A stretch of 64,000 nucleotides of DNA from Candidatus Abyssobacteria bacterium SURF_17 (GCA_003598055.1 QZKI01000131.1:1-64000), one strand, 5' to 3'. Counted from the stretch's first letter, positions 40,990-50,177 are shown. A program made the numbers and translations. The notes: generated by a model from the sequence alone, not told the origin.

Positions 40990-41754
40990 ATGGCGCTAAT
41001 CCTGGCTGTTCTCACTATGGGAGTGTTTGTCGCCGTCAGCCTAGTTTCTGAACTGATGAAAAAGAGAATTCTTCCGAAGACAGTTTCGGAAGGATTTGCG
41101 CTGCAGGCGGCGGTTGCGGGGTTACCCGAAATCGCGGAGCCACCCGCGGTAGTGGTACTGCCGACAGCGAAGGGGAGCACTCCGCGTATTGAAGGATATC
41201 TTGTGCCGCGCTCGCTCTATTATCATCAGGGCCACGCATGGGTGGCCCTGCAGAAAAGCGGGAGTGCGGTAATTGGTGTGGATGACTTCACCAGCAAGCT
41301 GGTTGGGACGCCTGATTCAATCATTCTGCCTCGGGTCGGCCAGCGCTGCTATCAGGGTGAGAAAGGCTGGACAATCAGCGCGAAAGGGAAATGCCTTGAC
41401 ATGCTTTTCCCCCTAGATGGCGAGGTTGTGGCAGTAAACCGGGCCCTGCTTGAGAATCCCGGGCTTCTCGCAAAAGAGCCTTACGGGAACGGTTGGCTCG
41501 TGATGGTCAAGACACGGAATCCGAAACGCAATCTGCGCAATCTCCTCTTCGGCTCTGTCGCGAAACGATGGATAGAGGAATCCGCATTTGCCCTCCGGTT
41601 CATGTTTAGCGGAAAGCTGGGGATCGTTCTTCCCGACGGCGGGCTGCCCGTGGAAGGAGCGGTCGACTATTTTTCTGAAGAGGATTGGAAGGAACTCAGT
41701 GTTCGCCTCTTCACAAATGAGCGAACTGAGGACGACTCTGAAACGACCCTCTAG
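40990..41754 (+). CDS. Membrane-anchored GcvH-like protein lacking lipoyl lysine (first of three)
   Basis: A 254-residue protein. An N-terminal membrane helix (residues 2-20) and a linker precede a glycine-cleavage H-like domain: YYHQGHAWVALQKSGSAVIGVDDF, LPRVGQRCYQGEKGW, PLDGEVVAVNRALLENP and EPYGNGWLVMVK. In an ungapped comparison with the GcvH motif ESVKA, the lipoylated Lys position is Gly (AKGKC). The last 60 residues (KRNLRNLLFGSVAKRW and following) are an extension shared with the next gene. Genuine glycine cleavage is unlikely, as no gcvP or gcvT is near. Its neighbours point to a structural or redox role in a membrane complex. Confidence 0.75.
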   Translation: MALILAVLTMGVFVAVSLVSELMKKRILPKTVSEGFALQAAVAGLPEIAEPPAVVVLPTAKGSTPRIEGYLVPRSLYYHQGHAWVALQKSGSAVIGVDDFTSKLVGTPDSIILPRVGQRCYQGEKGWTISAKGKCLDMLFPLDGEVVAVNRALLENPGLLAKEPYGNGWLVMVKTRNPKRNLRNLLFGSVAKRWIEESAFALRFMFSGKLGIVLPDGGLPVEGAVDYFSEEDWKELSVRLFTNERTEDDSETTL

Positions 41755-41772
41755 GGAAAAGGAGGCACGAAC

Positions 41773-42549
41773 ATGATCCCGGTCGCGATTCCCGCTGTCA
41801 TTGGCGCACTGACGTTTCTCGCCATCTTCATATCAGCCCTCTTCGTGTTTGCCGCAGCGGACTACATCGTTGCGTTCGTCAGGACGCACTCCGTCCGCGG
41901 ACTCGCGGCCAACGGAGCAGTCCTGGAAGCCGCAGTCGCGCCCGCCTCGGTGGCCGATACCGAGCACGAACCTGCATGGGCGCCCGCGCTACGCGCGAAG
42001 ACGCGGGTGGAAGGATATCTGCTGCCGGAGACTCTGTTCTACCACCGGGGGCACACCTGGGTGGCGCCTCAGGAGTCAGGCACAGCCCTGGTCGGCATAG
42101 ATGAATTCGCGGCTAAACTGCTCGGCACGCCTTCCTTGATTGACCTCCCTTGTGTCGGCGAACGGTGCAAACAGGGAGGCAAGGCCTGGACGCTTTCTCG
42201 AAACTACAAGAAGCTCGAGATGCTTTCCCCGCTGGACGGAAAAATCGTGGCAATAAACAAAGAGGTGATTGAGAATCCGCACGTCCTGTCGACTGACCCT
42301 TATGGCCGCGGCTGGCTGATGCTGGTCAAGGCAACCGATCTAAAACGAAATCTTCGAAACCTCCTCAATGGCAGCCTCGCCAGGAGTTGGATGGCTGATT
42401 CAGCGCTCGCGTTGCGGTCAATGTTCACTGGCAGGGTGGGTCTTGTCTTTCAGGATGGCGGCCTTCCTGAGGATGGAGTGGGCGACCATTTGAAGGCATC
42501 GGAGTGGAATGAACTTGTCAATCGCTTGTTCGGGCAAGAAGCGGACTAG
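41773..42549 (+). CDS. Membrane-anchored GcvH-like protein lacking lipoyl lysine (second)
   Basis: A 258-residue paralogue of the preceding protein with the same parts: N-terminal membrane helix (AVIGALTFLAIFISALFVFA), H-like domain (FYHRGHTWVAPQESGTALVGIDEF, VGERCKQGGKAW, PLDGKIVAINKEVIENP, DPYGRGWLMLVK) and C-terminal extension (KRNLRNLLNGSLARSW). The lipoyl-lysine position is Tyr (SRNYKK). A cysteine in the VGERC turn is shared with the first copy. AAAGGAGG precedes the ATG. It is co-oriented and only 18 bases after the first copy, so gene duplication within an operon is likely. Confidence 0.75.
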   Translation: MIPVAIPAVIGALTFLAIFISALFVFAAADYIVAFVRTHSVRGLAANGAVLEAAVAPASVADTEHEPAWAPALRAKTRVEGYLLPETLFYHRGHTWVAPQESGTALVGIDEFAAKLLGTPSLIDLPCVGERCKQGGKAWTLSRNYKKLEMLSPLDGKIVAINKEVIENPHVLSTDPYGRGWLMLVKATDLKRNLRNLLNGSLARSWMADSALALRSMFTGRVGLVFQDGGLPEDGVGDHLKASEWNELVNRLFGQEAD

Positions 42550-42602
42550 TTTGTTCGGTCAGAGCAACCAATTCGGCAGTAATCGGAAAGGAGAAAGAAA
42601 GG

Positions 42603-43322
42603 ATGGTTCCAGTAACGATTGTGGGCCTCATTCTCGCGTTCCTCGCAGTGGATGTGTTTGTCCAAATGTTTGAGCGGAGCAGAGGCAAAGAGGTGTATGG
42701 ATTCTTCATGCCGGACCCCGCGGCAGGGAATAGAGAAGGTTTACCAATCCTTTCGAGAGTCATGGGCAGACTGAGGGATTTCGGGATTGCGCCATTGCGC
42801 AACGCATACTTCCATCCGGGGCACACGTGGGCAGCGGTGAGTGAATCCGGAGACGCAAGAATCGGGCTGGACGCTTTTGCCCAAAAGGTGATTGGCCGCG
42901 TCGAAGCGATTGAGTTGCCGAAGGCGGGCCAGACCATCCGGCAGGGCCAACCCTTTTTCAGAGTCCGAAAAGGGAATCGCATGGCCGACTTTGTCGCCCC
43001 GATTGACGGTGTCGTCACATCAGTCAATGAGGCGGCGGCATCGCGCAATGAGCTGAGCCCTTCCGAGCACCTGTGCACGGTGGAACCAAGCAGACTATCG
43101 GAAAATCTGAAGGTGTTGCGGATAGCCGAAGATGCAGCACGATGGATGTACGACGAATTATTCGACCTCCACGAGATGGTTGCCGCCCGGCTCCCCAGAC
43201 TGCAAACGGTGGGAGCGACAATGCAGGACGGCGCATTAGCGCTCGATGACCTACAGGGAAATCTTGATGACGAGGCCTGGAACGAGTTCAGGAAGCGATT
43301 CCTGATGAATGCTGAAGACTGA
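42603..43322 (+). CDS. Membrane-anchored GcvH-like protein lacking lipoyl lysine (third, divergent)
   Basis: A 239-residue, more divergent member. It has an N-terminal helix (VTIVGLILAFLAVDVFVQM) and an H-like domain with YFHPGHTWAAVSESGDARIGLDAF, LPKAGQTIRQGQPFFRVRKG and APIDGVVTSVNEAAA. The lipoyl-lysine position is Asn (GNRMAD). The C-terminal extension is longer and less similar to copies one and two. AAAGGAGAAAG precedes the ATG. Keeping three different versions suggests they form a hetero-oligomer; this is inference. Its stop overlaps the ribosome-binding region of the Fe-S gene. Confidence 0.7.
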   Translation: MVPVTIVGLILAFLAVDVFVQMFERSRGKEVYGFFMPDPAAGNREGLPILSRVMGRLRDFGIAPLRNAYFHPGHTWAAVSESGDARIGLDAFAQKVIGRVEAIELPKAGQTIRQGQPFFRVRKGNRMADFVAPIDGVVTSVNEAAASRNELSPSEHLCTVEPSRLSENLKVLRIAEDAARWMYDELFDLHEMVAARLPRLQTVGATMQDGALALDDLQGNLDDEAWNEFRKRFLMNAED

Positions 43323-43336
43323 TGGAGGAAGGACAG

Positions 43337-44143
43337 ATGCGCAAAGGGATGCTGATAGATACGACAATCTGCGTTGGCTGCCAGGCCTGTGAGGAGGCGT
43401 GCAGGGAAAAGAATAGCTTGCCCGAATGCAACCAATCGGACCTCTCCGCATGCAAGTTTACGAAAGTCTTTGAAAGGGGAGAATATTACGTTCGCAAGAT
43501 GTGCATGCACTGTCTCGAGCCGGCATGCGCTTCGGTCTGTCCGGTTGGCGCTCTAAGGAAGCTGGAGGAAGGGCCTGTCGTATATGACGAGGATAAGTGT
43601 ATCGGTTGCAGATATTGCATGCAGGCATGCCCATTTCAAATTCCGACATATGAATGGAGTAAGGCGCTCCCGCGCGTGAGAAAATGCTGGTTCTGTTATG
43701 ACCGAGTGTTGGTGGGGGAACAGCCCGCGTGTGCGGCGGAATGTCCGACGGGCGCGACCCTGTTCGGCAATAGGGAGGACCTCCTTGCCGAGGCAAGGAG
43801 AAGGATTGTGGAGAGTCCCGACCAATATCAGAAGCATATTTTCGGCGAGCGAGAGGTAGGGGGTACGTCCATGCTCTACCTGGCGGCTGTGCCGTTCGAA
43901 CAAATCGGATTCAAATCCGGCCTTATCGAAAAGCCATTGCCGCTGCTCACGTGGGCGGTGCTTTCGAAACTGCCGGATTTTGTGCTCGTCGGCGGGACAC
44001 TTCTTGGAGGAGTCGCCTGGATAATCAACCGGCGCATGACACTCGAAGAAGAGAGAATCCAACAGGCGAAGCTCGGCGGCAATCGTGACGCAAAATCACG
44101 AAACACGCTGAGCCGTCTCCTTGGTCGGCTTGGAAAGGATTAA
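43337..44143 (+). CDS. HybA/HmcB-like four-cluster ferredoxin with C-terminal membrane anchor
   Basis: A 268-residue Fe-S protein with four cysteine sets: CVGCQACEEAC, CMHCLEPACASVCP, CIGCRYCMQACP, and CWFCYDRVLVGEQPACAAECP. A C-terminal membrane helix (LPDFVLVGGTLLGGVAWII) anchors it as in HybA. No signal peptide or Tat motif is present, so its side of the membrane is uncertain. It would relay electrons to the NrfD protein encoded next. ATG 43337 is preferred because GGAGGAAGGA lies before it; the track start at 43322 falls on the previous stop. Confidence 0.85.
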   Translation: MRKGMLIDTTICVGCQACEEACREKNSLPECNQSDLSACKFTKVFERGEYYVRKMCMHCLEPACASVCPVGALRKLEEGPVVYDEDKCIGCRYCMQACPFQIPTYEWSKALPRVRKCWFCYDRVLVGEQPACAAECPTGATLFGNREDLLAEARRRIVESPDQYQKHIFGEREVGGTSMLYLAAVPFEQIGFKSGLIEKPLPLLTWAVLSKLPDFVLVGGTLLGGVAWIINRRMTLEEERIQQAKLGGNRDAKSRNTLSRLLGRLGKD

Positions 44144-44189
44144 AGGAATCAAACGGTGGTCGTACTGATCAAAGAGAAAGGCTGACGAC

Positions 44190-45395
44190 ATGATCAAGAA
44201 GCTCATACAGAGGATGACGTTCTGGAAGCTGGTTCTTGCGACCATTTTCCTCATGGGACTCTACATAAGTTATGTTCGGTTCTTCAAGGGCCTCGGCGCT
44301 TCGACCGGCTTGAGTGACAAGTTCCCGTGGGGCCTATGGGTGGGATTTGACGTGCTCTGCGGTGTGGGACTAGCCGCCGGGGGGTTCACCATCACGCTTG
44401 TCGTGCATGTGTTCAACCTAAAGAAATACAAGCCGATTCTTCCCGCGACGGTATTGAGCGCGTTTCTGGGGTATCTCCTTGTAAACGCCGGGCTGCTCTT
44501 TGACATTGGGCGTCCTTACCGGGTCTGGCATCCGCTCATCATGTGGAACCCGCACTCGGTCATGTTTGAGGTGGCCTGGTGCGTGATGCTCTACACAGCC
44601 GTTCTTTCGATGGAGTTCAGCCCGCTGGTCTTCGAACGGTTGAACTGGGAAAAGCCCAAAAAAATTGTGAAATCAATCACGATTCCACTCGTGATACTCG
44701 GATTCATATTATCAAGCCTGCACCAGTCATCGTTAGGGACGGTGTTCCTGATTGTGCCCGGCAGGTTGCATCCTCTGTGGTACAGTCCGATTTTGCCGCT
44801 GATGTTCTTCACGTCGGCGATAGCGACGGGACTGTCCATGGTCATATTTGAATCCTATTTGAGCCGTCGGGCATTCAAGAAGAGACTGGAGTTGGACCTG
44901 CTGAGCGGGCTTGGCAGGGTTATCTGTGTTGTGCTGGCGGTCTACTTTGTGCTCAAGATGAAGGACTTGTATAACCGCGGCGCGCTAGCGTTTCTCCTTG
45001 ACGGCAGTCATGAAAGCAAGATGTTCGCCCTCGAAATGGTATTTGGAGTTGTAGTTCCGCTCATACTCTTCAGTCAAAGGAAGGTGCGCGAAAGTCAGGG
45101 CGGCCTCTTCATCGCATCACTTATGGTAGTCCTCGGGTTCGTTATTAACAGGCTCAATGTCAGCATAACGGGCATGCTGCGGTCTTCGGGCGTAAATTAT
45201 TTCCCTTCGTGGATGGAGATAGGGGCCACAGTGTTCCTTGTCGCGGTTGGATTCGCGTTGTTTGCCGCTGCCGTCAAGTATCTTCCGGTATTCCCAAAGG
45301 AAGAGGCAAATGCCGAGAGGGAATTCGCTTACCTCACTCCGAAGAGGGCCAACAGCATTGGCTCATTGACCGCTGAAGCAGAGGCCAAACCATGA
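44190..45395 (+). CDS. NrfD/HybB-like membrane subunit
   Basis: A 401-residue integral membrane protein with about ten segments of the NrfD/HybB family: FWKLVLATIFLMGLYISYVRF, FPWGLWVGFDVLCGVGLAAGGF, DIGRPYRVWHPLIMWNPHSVMFEVAW and LSSLHQSSLGTVFLI. HybB-type proteins pass electrons from a ferredoxin subunit to menaquinone and can move protons. Here no hydrogenase is encoded; the partners are the anchored ferredoxin and three H-like proteins. It is probably the last gene of the sigma-54-controlled operon. Confidence 0.85.
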   Translation: MIKKLIQRMTFWKLVLATIFLMGLYISYVRFFKGLGASTGLSDKFPWGLWVGFDVLCGVGLAAGGFTITLVVHVFNLKKYKPILPATVLSAFLGYLLVNAGLLFDIGRPYRVWHPLIMWNPHSVMFEVAWCVMLYTAVLSMEFSPLVFERLNWEKPKKIVKSITIPLVILGFILSSLHQSSLGTVFLIVPGRLHPLWYSPILPLMFFTSAIATGLSMVIFESYLSRRAFKKRLELDLLSGLGRVICVVLAVYFVLKMKDLYNRGALAFLLDGSHESKMFALEMVFGVVVPLILFSQRKVRESQGGLFIASLMVVLGFVINRLNVSITGMLRSSGVNYFPSWMEIGATVFLVAVGFALFAAAVKYLPVFPKEEANAEREFAYLTPKRANSIGSLTAEAEAKP

Positions 45396-45757
45396 TGAGC
45401 GGCGCTCTGCCCAGGAAGAAATGATGCAGTGAATCTGCCTGACAATCGAGAAGCCTAGGCGGGGGCGCCGCATATCGCGCCCCTCCTGATATAAGCCTGA
45501 AAGCCCAATGAGGGAGAAATAGCATGCCACAGTGGAGGTCGAAAAGGTTCAGACAATGCTTCCACGAAACCACCCCACCATTTGACAAAGTGCTTGACCG
45601 CTCACGAGACATTCGAGTAGAATAGTTTCATGAATGGAGCGGTCCTTCAAATGGCAGGAAGCGCCTCGACGCGAATGATTCTTACCTTTTCGGCCTCTAC
45701 GTTGCTGCCGAAGGTGTAAAGTTTCGAAAACGGCACATTTCCCAGTAAGGCGACGCG
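45396..45757. other. Intergenic region before the haem sensor kinase
   Basis: About 360 bases without a recognisable gene. It contains a sigma-70-like promoter (listed separately) near its right end. No hairpin with a T-run was noticed after the NrfD gene. Confidence 0.5.
45594..45623 (+). promoter_or_regulatory. Sigma-70-type promoter before the haem sensor kinase
   Basis: TTGACC and TAGAAT are separated by 18 bases. Initiation near 45630 would precede the kinase gene at 45758. This suggests the signalling genes are expressed independently of the sigma-54 operon upstream. Confidence 0.45.
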
Positions 45758-47407
45758 ATGAACCTCCTCAAGAGAGTGCTTAGCATATCGAGTAGTCTGA
45801 CCATCAAGCTAACAATCTACGTTGTGGGCAGCGTCGTGGTCATTTTCAGCGTTTTCGGCTACCTGAACATTGAAAATAGTCGCAGGCACCTTGAAGGACT
45901 TGTTCTCAGCAGCGCGCAGGGCATAGGCGACATTATCAAGAGAAGCACACGACTGTCGATGCTCAGGAACCGTAGGGACGAGTTGTACCACATGATAAAC
46001 CAGATAGGCAACGAGCCCGGATTGAAAAAGATAAGAATTCTCAACAAAGAGGGCCAGATCACTTTCTCAACTGACGAGAACGAGATAGGGAGCTATGTCG
46101 ATAAGAAAGCCGAAGCGTGCTATGCATGCCATACGCAGGAGCGACCATTGGAAAAGCTCGAGCGTCCGGATCGAGCGCGAATATTCAAGGTCAATGGGTC
46201 GGAACGGTTGCTCGGTCTCATAGTGCCGGTTGAAAATGCGCCCGATTGTTACACCGCGTCCTGCCATGTTCATCCCGAGTCCAAGAAAGTTCTCGGTGTG
46301 CTTGACATCAACATCTCTCTGGAAAAGGTAGATGAGAGCATTGCTGAGTATCAGCGAAACGTAGTCCTTAACTTGTTCGTCATCATGATCGCTATTTCGC
46401 TCGTGTCCGTCGCGTTCGTGTGGCTTATGATCTACGGTCCGGTGAAGAAACTGATAACGGGAACAAAGCGGATTTCCATGGGCGACATGGATTACGTTAT
46501 CGAAACGAAATCTTCAGACGAACTCGGAGTGCTTGCAAGTTCATTCAACCGAATGACACGCGACCTCAAGCGGGCGCACGAGGAGATCACTGACTGGACC
46601 AGAACGTTGGAGGACCGCGTCGCCAATAAGACCGAGGAACTCCAAAAGGCCAACCAGATAATACTGCAGGCGGAAAAGCTCGCTTCAGTCGGAAGACTCG
46701 CGGCCATCGTAGCCCATGAACTCAACAACCCGCTTTCAGGCATTGTCACCTATGCGAAGCTCTTGAGAAAGAGAATAGACAATGACACGTTTGCAGCGGA
46801 TGGGCATGCGAAGACAAAAGAAATCCTTGACATGATTATGAGTGAAGGCATGCGTTGCGGAGAAATCGTCAAGAACCTCCTGCAGTTTTCCCGTCGGTCG
46901 GACCTTGTGATAACCCCGAATGATATTCGGGACATTATTCAGGAATCCATCCGACTGGTTGAGCACTTGACGACGTTGAGAAACATTGAGATTCGTCTGG
47001 GCTTCGGCAAAGAGATTCCTGCGCTTAATTGTGATTCCCAGAAGATTAAGCAAGTATTGCTGGCATTATTGATAAATGGCTGTGATGCAATTGTGGAAGA
47101 AGGCCTCTTGAAGATTAGCTGCAGGTACGTGCAGCTACTGAAAGCCGTGGAGATTACGGTTGAGGATAACGGCGTTGGAATGGACGAGGAAACAGCGCGC
47201 CATATCTTCGAACCGTTCTTTACGACGAAAGAAGAGGGGAACGGGGTAGGTCTCGGACTCGCAGTGGCTCTTTCCATAATCCAAAAGCATGGTGGAACGA
47301 TTTCTGTCCGGAGTATCGTGGGCGAAGGCACAACCTTCACGATTGTCCTGCCCTTGAGGCCTGCCAGCATTACCGAGGAGTCTGAACACGTTGGAGTCGA
47401 ATGCTAG
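45758..47407 (+). CDS. Membrane sensor histidine kinase with periplasmic c-type haem domain
   Basis: A 549-residue kinase. Two membrane helices (about residues 14-36 and 203-226) enclose a periplasmic domain with a standard haem c site CYACH (121-125) and a CYTASCH (164-170) that looks like a CX4CH variant. A HAMP domain and coiled coil follow. The HisKA H-box is IVAHELNNPLSG, and HATPase boxes are LLINGCDAI, EDNGVGMDEE and GVGLGLAVALSII. A covalent haem in the sensor suggests redox, NO/CO or cytochrome sensing. It is followed by a multihaem cytochrome and an NtrC-type regulator, its likely partner. Confidence 0.9.
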   Translation: MNLLKRVLSISSSLTIKLTIYVVGSVVVIFSVFGYLNIENSRRHLEGLVLSSAQGIGDIIKRSTRLSMLRNRRDELYHMINQIGNEPGLKKIRILNKEGQITFSTDENEIGSYVDKKAEACYACHTQERPLEKLERPDRARIFKVNGSERLLGLIVPVENAPDCYTASCHVHPESKKVLGVLDINISLEKVDESIAEYQRNVVLNLFVIMIAISLVSVAFVWLMIYGPVKKLITGTKRISMGDMDYVIETKSSDELGVLASSFNRMTRDLKRAHEEITDWTRTLEDRVANKTEELQKANQIILQAEKLASVGRLAAIVAHELNNPLSGIVTYAKLLRKRIDNDTFAADGHAKTKEILDMIMSEGMRCGEIVKNLLQFSRRSDLVITPNDIRDIIQESIRLVEHLTTLRNIEIRLGFGKEIPALNCDSQKIKQVLLALLINGCDAIVEEGLLKISCRYVQLLKAVEITVEDNGVGMDEETARHIFEPFFTTKEEGNGVGLGLAVALSIIQKHGGTISVRSIVGEGTTFTIVLPLRPASITEESEHVGVEC

Positions 47408-47426
47408 ACCAGGATTTGGGTTTTCC

Positions 47427-48740
47427 ATGAAGCAGATGAACACAAAGGCTCGTTTTCTGATTGCCGGTATCATTGCTCTTTCGCTCTCGGGAATGATGCT
47501 CTTTGCCGGGAGCGCGGGCGCCGAAGAAGCGGGAAACGACGCCTGTCTCATTTGTCATGGAAACGAAGCAAAGGCCCGGAAGAAAATGGTCTATGTCAAC
47601 GCAGCCGTTCTCGCCGGCTCAATGCACGCAGTGCTGAAATGCGTGGACTGTCACACTGACGCGAAAGGTGAACCGATCGCTGACAAGGAACCCCCCCATC
47701 CCGAAGCAATGAAGCGGGTGAATTGTACCGGATGCCACCATAAGGGAAACTCTGAAGGGGCTCCGGACTTCACCCCGATGCAAGAATACCAAACCAGCGT
47801 ACACGGAAAAGCCTCGCTTGACAAAGGCGACCAGGATGTCGCCACGTGCTCCGATTGTCACGGCAAGCATAATATCAGGCGCACGGCCGACCCCGAATCA
47901 ACGACGCATCGCGCTAACATACCGAGGACGTGCGCCGCTTGCCACGACAATATGCAGATGGTCCTGAAACATAACATACATGCCGAACAGCCGTATCGAG
48001 AATATGAGCAGAGCGTGCATGGGAAGGCCCTCTTCAGAGACGGGCTTGCCACCATTGCAGCCGTCTGTACTGATTGCCATGGCGTGCACGATATTCAACC
48101 GAACGGTGCCGTTGACCTGAAACCGCACCAACCGGCCACATGCGGTAAGTGTCATCTGCAGGAATACCTCGCATATAGCAGGAGTATTCACGGGAATGCG
48201 TTCAAGATGGGGATCACCGATTCGCCGGTATGTGCTGATTGTCATGGCGAGCACAAGATTGAAGCCCCATGGGAGCCGGAGTCACGAGTTTCCCTTTTCA
48301 ATGTGACGGAGACCTGTGCAGGATGCCACGATGATGTTGCGAAAATGAGTAAGTATAATATTCTCACAAATAAGGTCTCGACGTTCACCAAAAGCGACCA
48401 CGGGATGGGGAAAGATATCGGGATCGTATCCGTCGCCACCTGCGTGAGCTGTCATGGCTATCACGACATCCTCCCGTCCGACGACCCGGAATCCTCCATA
48501 TACCGTGCAAATCTGAAGAAGACGTGCGGAACACAAAATTGTCACCCGAATCCGACCGGAGAGATACTGCAAAGCAAAATTCATGTTGACAAGATGAATC
48601 GAGACATCGGAAGCCTTCGACGCATCAGGACGGTTGCTCTTTGGTCGGTTGGCGCGCTGCTCGGTCTCGGACTGGTGACAGGCGCGCTCGCGTATGCAGG
48701 AGTCTTCAAGCAAGATTCAAGCCGTGTCTCAACTCCGTAG
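47427..48740 (+). CDS. Membrane-anchored 11-haem cytochrome c
   Basis: A 437-residue cytochrome exported by an N-terminal signal sequence (cleavage near GSAGAEE) and held by a C-terminal membrane helix (TVALWSVGALLGLGLVTGALAYA). Ten CxxCH sites are present, from CLICH to CVSCH, and the last site is CGTQNCH, a CX4CH variant. Repeated QSVHGKA and SIHGNA phrases next to haems resemble the NapC/NrfB/OTR-like tetrahaem and octahaem style. It lies between the haem kinase and its regulator. It could be the electron carrier whose redox state the kinase reads, or an input to the NrfD complex. ATG 47427 is a choice; 47436 is also possible. Confidence 0.8.
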   Translation: MKQMNTKARFLIAGIIALSLSGMMLFAGSAGAEEAGNDACLICHGNEAKARKKMVYVNAAVLAGSMHAVLKCVDCHTDAKGEPIADKEPPHPEAMKRVNCTGCHHKGNSEGAPDFTPMQEYQTSVHGKASLDKGDQDVATCSDCHGKHNIRRTADPESTTHRANIPRTCAACHDNMQMVLKHNIHAEQPYREYEQSVHGKALFRDGLATIAAVCTDCHGVHDIQPNGAVDLKPHQPATCGKCHLQEYLAYSRSIHGNAFKMGITDSPVCADCHGEHKIEAPWEPESRVSLFNVTETCAGCHDDVAKMSKYNILTNKVSTFTKSDHGMGKDIGIVSVATCVSCHGYHDILPSDDPESSIYRANLKKTCGTQNCHPNPTGEILQSKIHVDKMNRDIGSLRRIRTVALWSVGALLGLGLVTGALAYAGVFKQDSSRVSTP

Positions 48741-48824
48741 AGTTGGCAATCCTGAGGCGTCGGCGATCTCCCGATCGATTCGGGGGAATCTTGACGCAAG
48801 CCGGGAAAAGGCAAGGGAACTGCT

Positions 48825-50177
48825 ATGAACGAGGGGAAGGCCCGAATCCTTATCGTCGATGACGAGCCGATTGTGCTCAGGTCACTTTCCGACTGGTTCC
48901 GGGACGACGGCTACATCGTTGCGACTGCATCCACCGGCAAAGAAGCGCTCGCCAAATTGACGGAGGGTGAGTGGGATATCTTCTTGCTCGACATCAAGAT
49001 GCCCGGCATGAGCGGACTCGAACTCCAGAAGAGGATCAAGGAAATCGACCCGGATAGTATCGTCATCATCATGACTGCATATGCCTCCGTCGAGTCGGCG
49101 GTGAACGCTCTGAAACAAGGCGCGTATGACTATCTCACGAAACCACTTGACCCCGAGCACGTAGGACACCTTATCAAGAACGCGGTCGAGCGAAAAATGC
49201 TCGCCACGGAAAATGTGAGGCTGAAAAAAAGCATCGATGAATCGATCCTGGCCCACAATATAATCGGTGAAAGCAAGGGGATGCGGGGAGTCATTGATGC
49301 GATTGAGACGGTATCGAAAACAGACACCTCGGTGTTGATTCGCGGCGAGAGCGGGACGGGCAAGGAACTCGTGGCGAAAGCGATTCATGCAAACAGCCGA
49401 AGGAAATACATGCCGATGATTATCCTCAACTGCGGCGCGCTCCCCGAGGGAATTCTCGAAAGCGAACTGTTCGGGCATGAAAAGGGGGCGTTCACGGGCG
49501 CGCAGTACCGGCGCAAGGGCAAGCTCGAGCTTGCCGACGGCGGCACGCTTTTCCTCGATGAAATCGGCGACATAAGTCAGAAAATGCAGGTGAATCTCCT
49601 GCGGGTGCTCGAGGAGAAGAAACTGAGACGCATCGGAGGAGAAAGGGAAATCGAGGTCGATTTCCGGCTGATTGCGGCGACCAACAAGAACCTCGAGGCC
49701 AACGTCGAGTCGGGCATGTTCCGCACTGACCTTTACTACCGTCTCAACGTGTTCACCATTCAGATCCCGCCGTTGCGCGAGCGCAAGCCGGACATTCCCT
49801 TGCTCGCGCGGCACTTCCTCGGGAAGTACGCCGAGTATACGAACAAGCGTATCGATGGCATTGCGCCCGAAGCGTTCGAGCGACTGATGAATTACCCGTG
49901 GCCCGGCAATGTGCGTGAGCTGGAGAATGCGATCGAGCGCGCGGTCGTCGTGTGCAAGTCCGATATGATACAGAGCAACCACCTGCCGCTTGGCACGATG
50001 CAAGCGCCAAACTTCTCGGCGGGAAGAACTCTCGAGGACATCGAGTGCGAGCATATTCGAAACACTTTGGTGGACACGAATTGGAACATTTCGCAGGCAG
50101 CGCGTTTGCTGGACATTGACCGTGTGACCTTGTATAGAAAAATAGAGAAGTATAAACTCAAGAATCCAGAAGCTTGA
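48825..50177 (+). CDS. NtrC-type sigma-54 response regulator
   Basis: A 450-residue regulator: an N-terminal receiver domain with phosphate-accepting Asp in [12 protein letters not shown], a central AAA+ domain with [14 protein letters not shown] (the standard sigma-54 contact loop) and [10 protein letters not shown], and a Fis-type HTH at the end ([19 protein letters not shown]). It is probably phosphorylated by the haem kinase at 45758, two genes upstream, and may bind the GTTGA-N5-TCAAC sites at 40689-40726. The orphan PAS kinase at 38792 is an alternative input. The gene overlaps the archaemetzincin gene by four bases. Confidence 0.9.
   Translation: MNEGKARILIVDDEPIVLRSLSDWFRDDGYIVATASTGKEALAKLTEGEWDIFLLDIKMPGMSGLELQKRIKEIDPDSIVIIMTAYASVESAVNALKQGAYDYLTKPLDPEHVGHLIKNAVERKMLATENVRLKKSIDESILAHNIIGESKGMRGVIDAIETVSKTDTSVLIRGESGTGKELVAKAIHANSRRKYMPMIILNCGALPEGILESELFGHEKGAFTGAQYRRKGKLELADGGTLFLDEIGDISQKMQVNLLRVLEEKKLRRIGGEREIEVDFRLIAATNKNLEANVESGMFRTDLYYRLNVFTIQIPPLRERKPDIPLLARHFLGKYAEYTNKRIDGIAPEAFERLMNYPWPGNVRELENAIERAVVVCKSDMIQSNHLPLGTMQAPNFSAGRTLEDIECEHIRNTLVDTNWNISQAARLLDIDRVTLYRKIEKYKLKNPEA

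Noticed and set aside
40990-43322. Genuine glycine cleavage H proteins
   Set aside because: The lipoyl-lysine position is Gly, Tyr or Asn, membrane helices are present, and no gcvP or gcvT genes are near.
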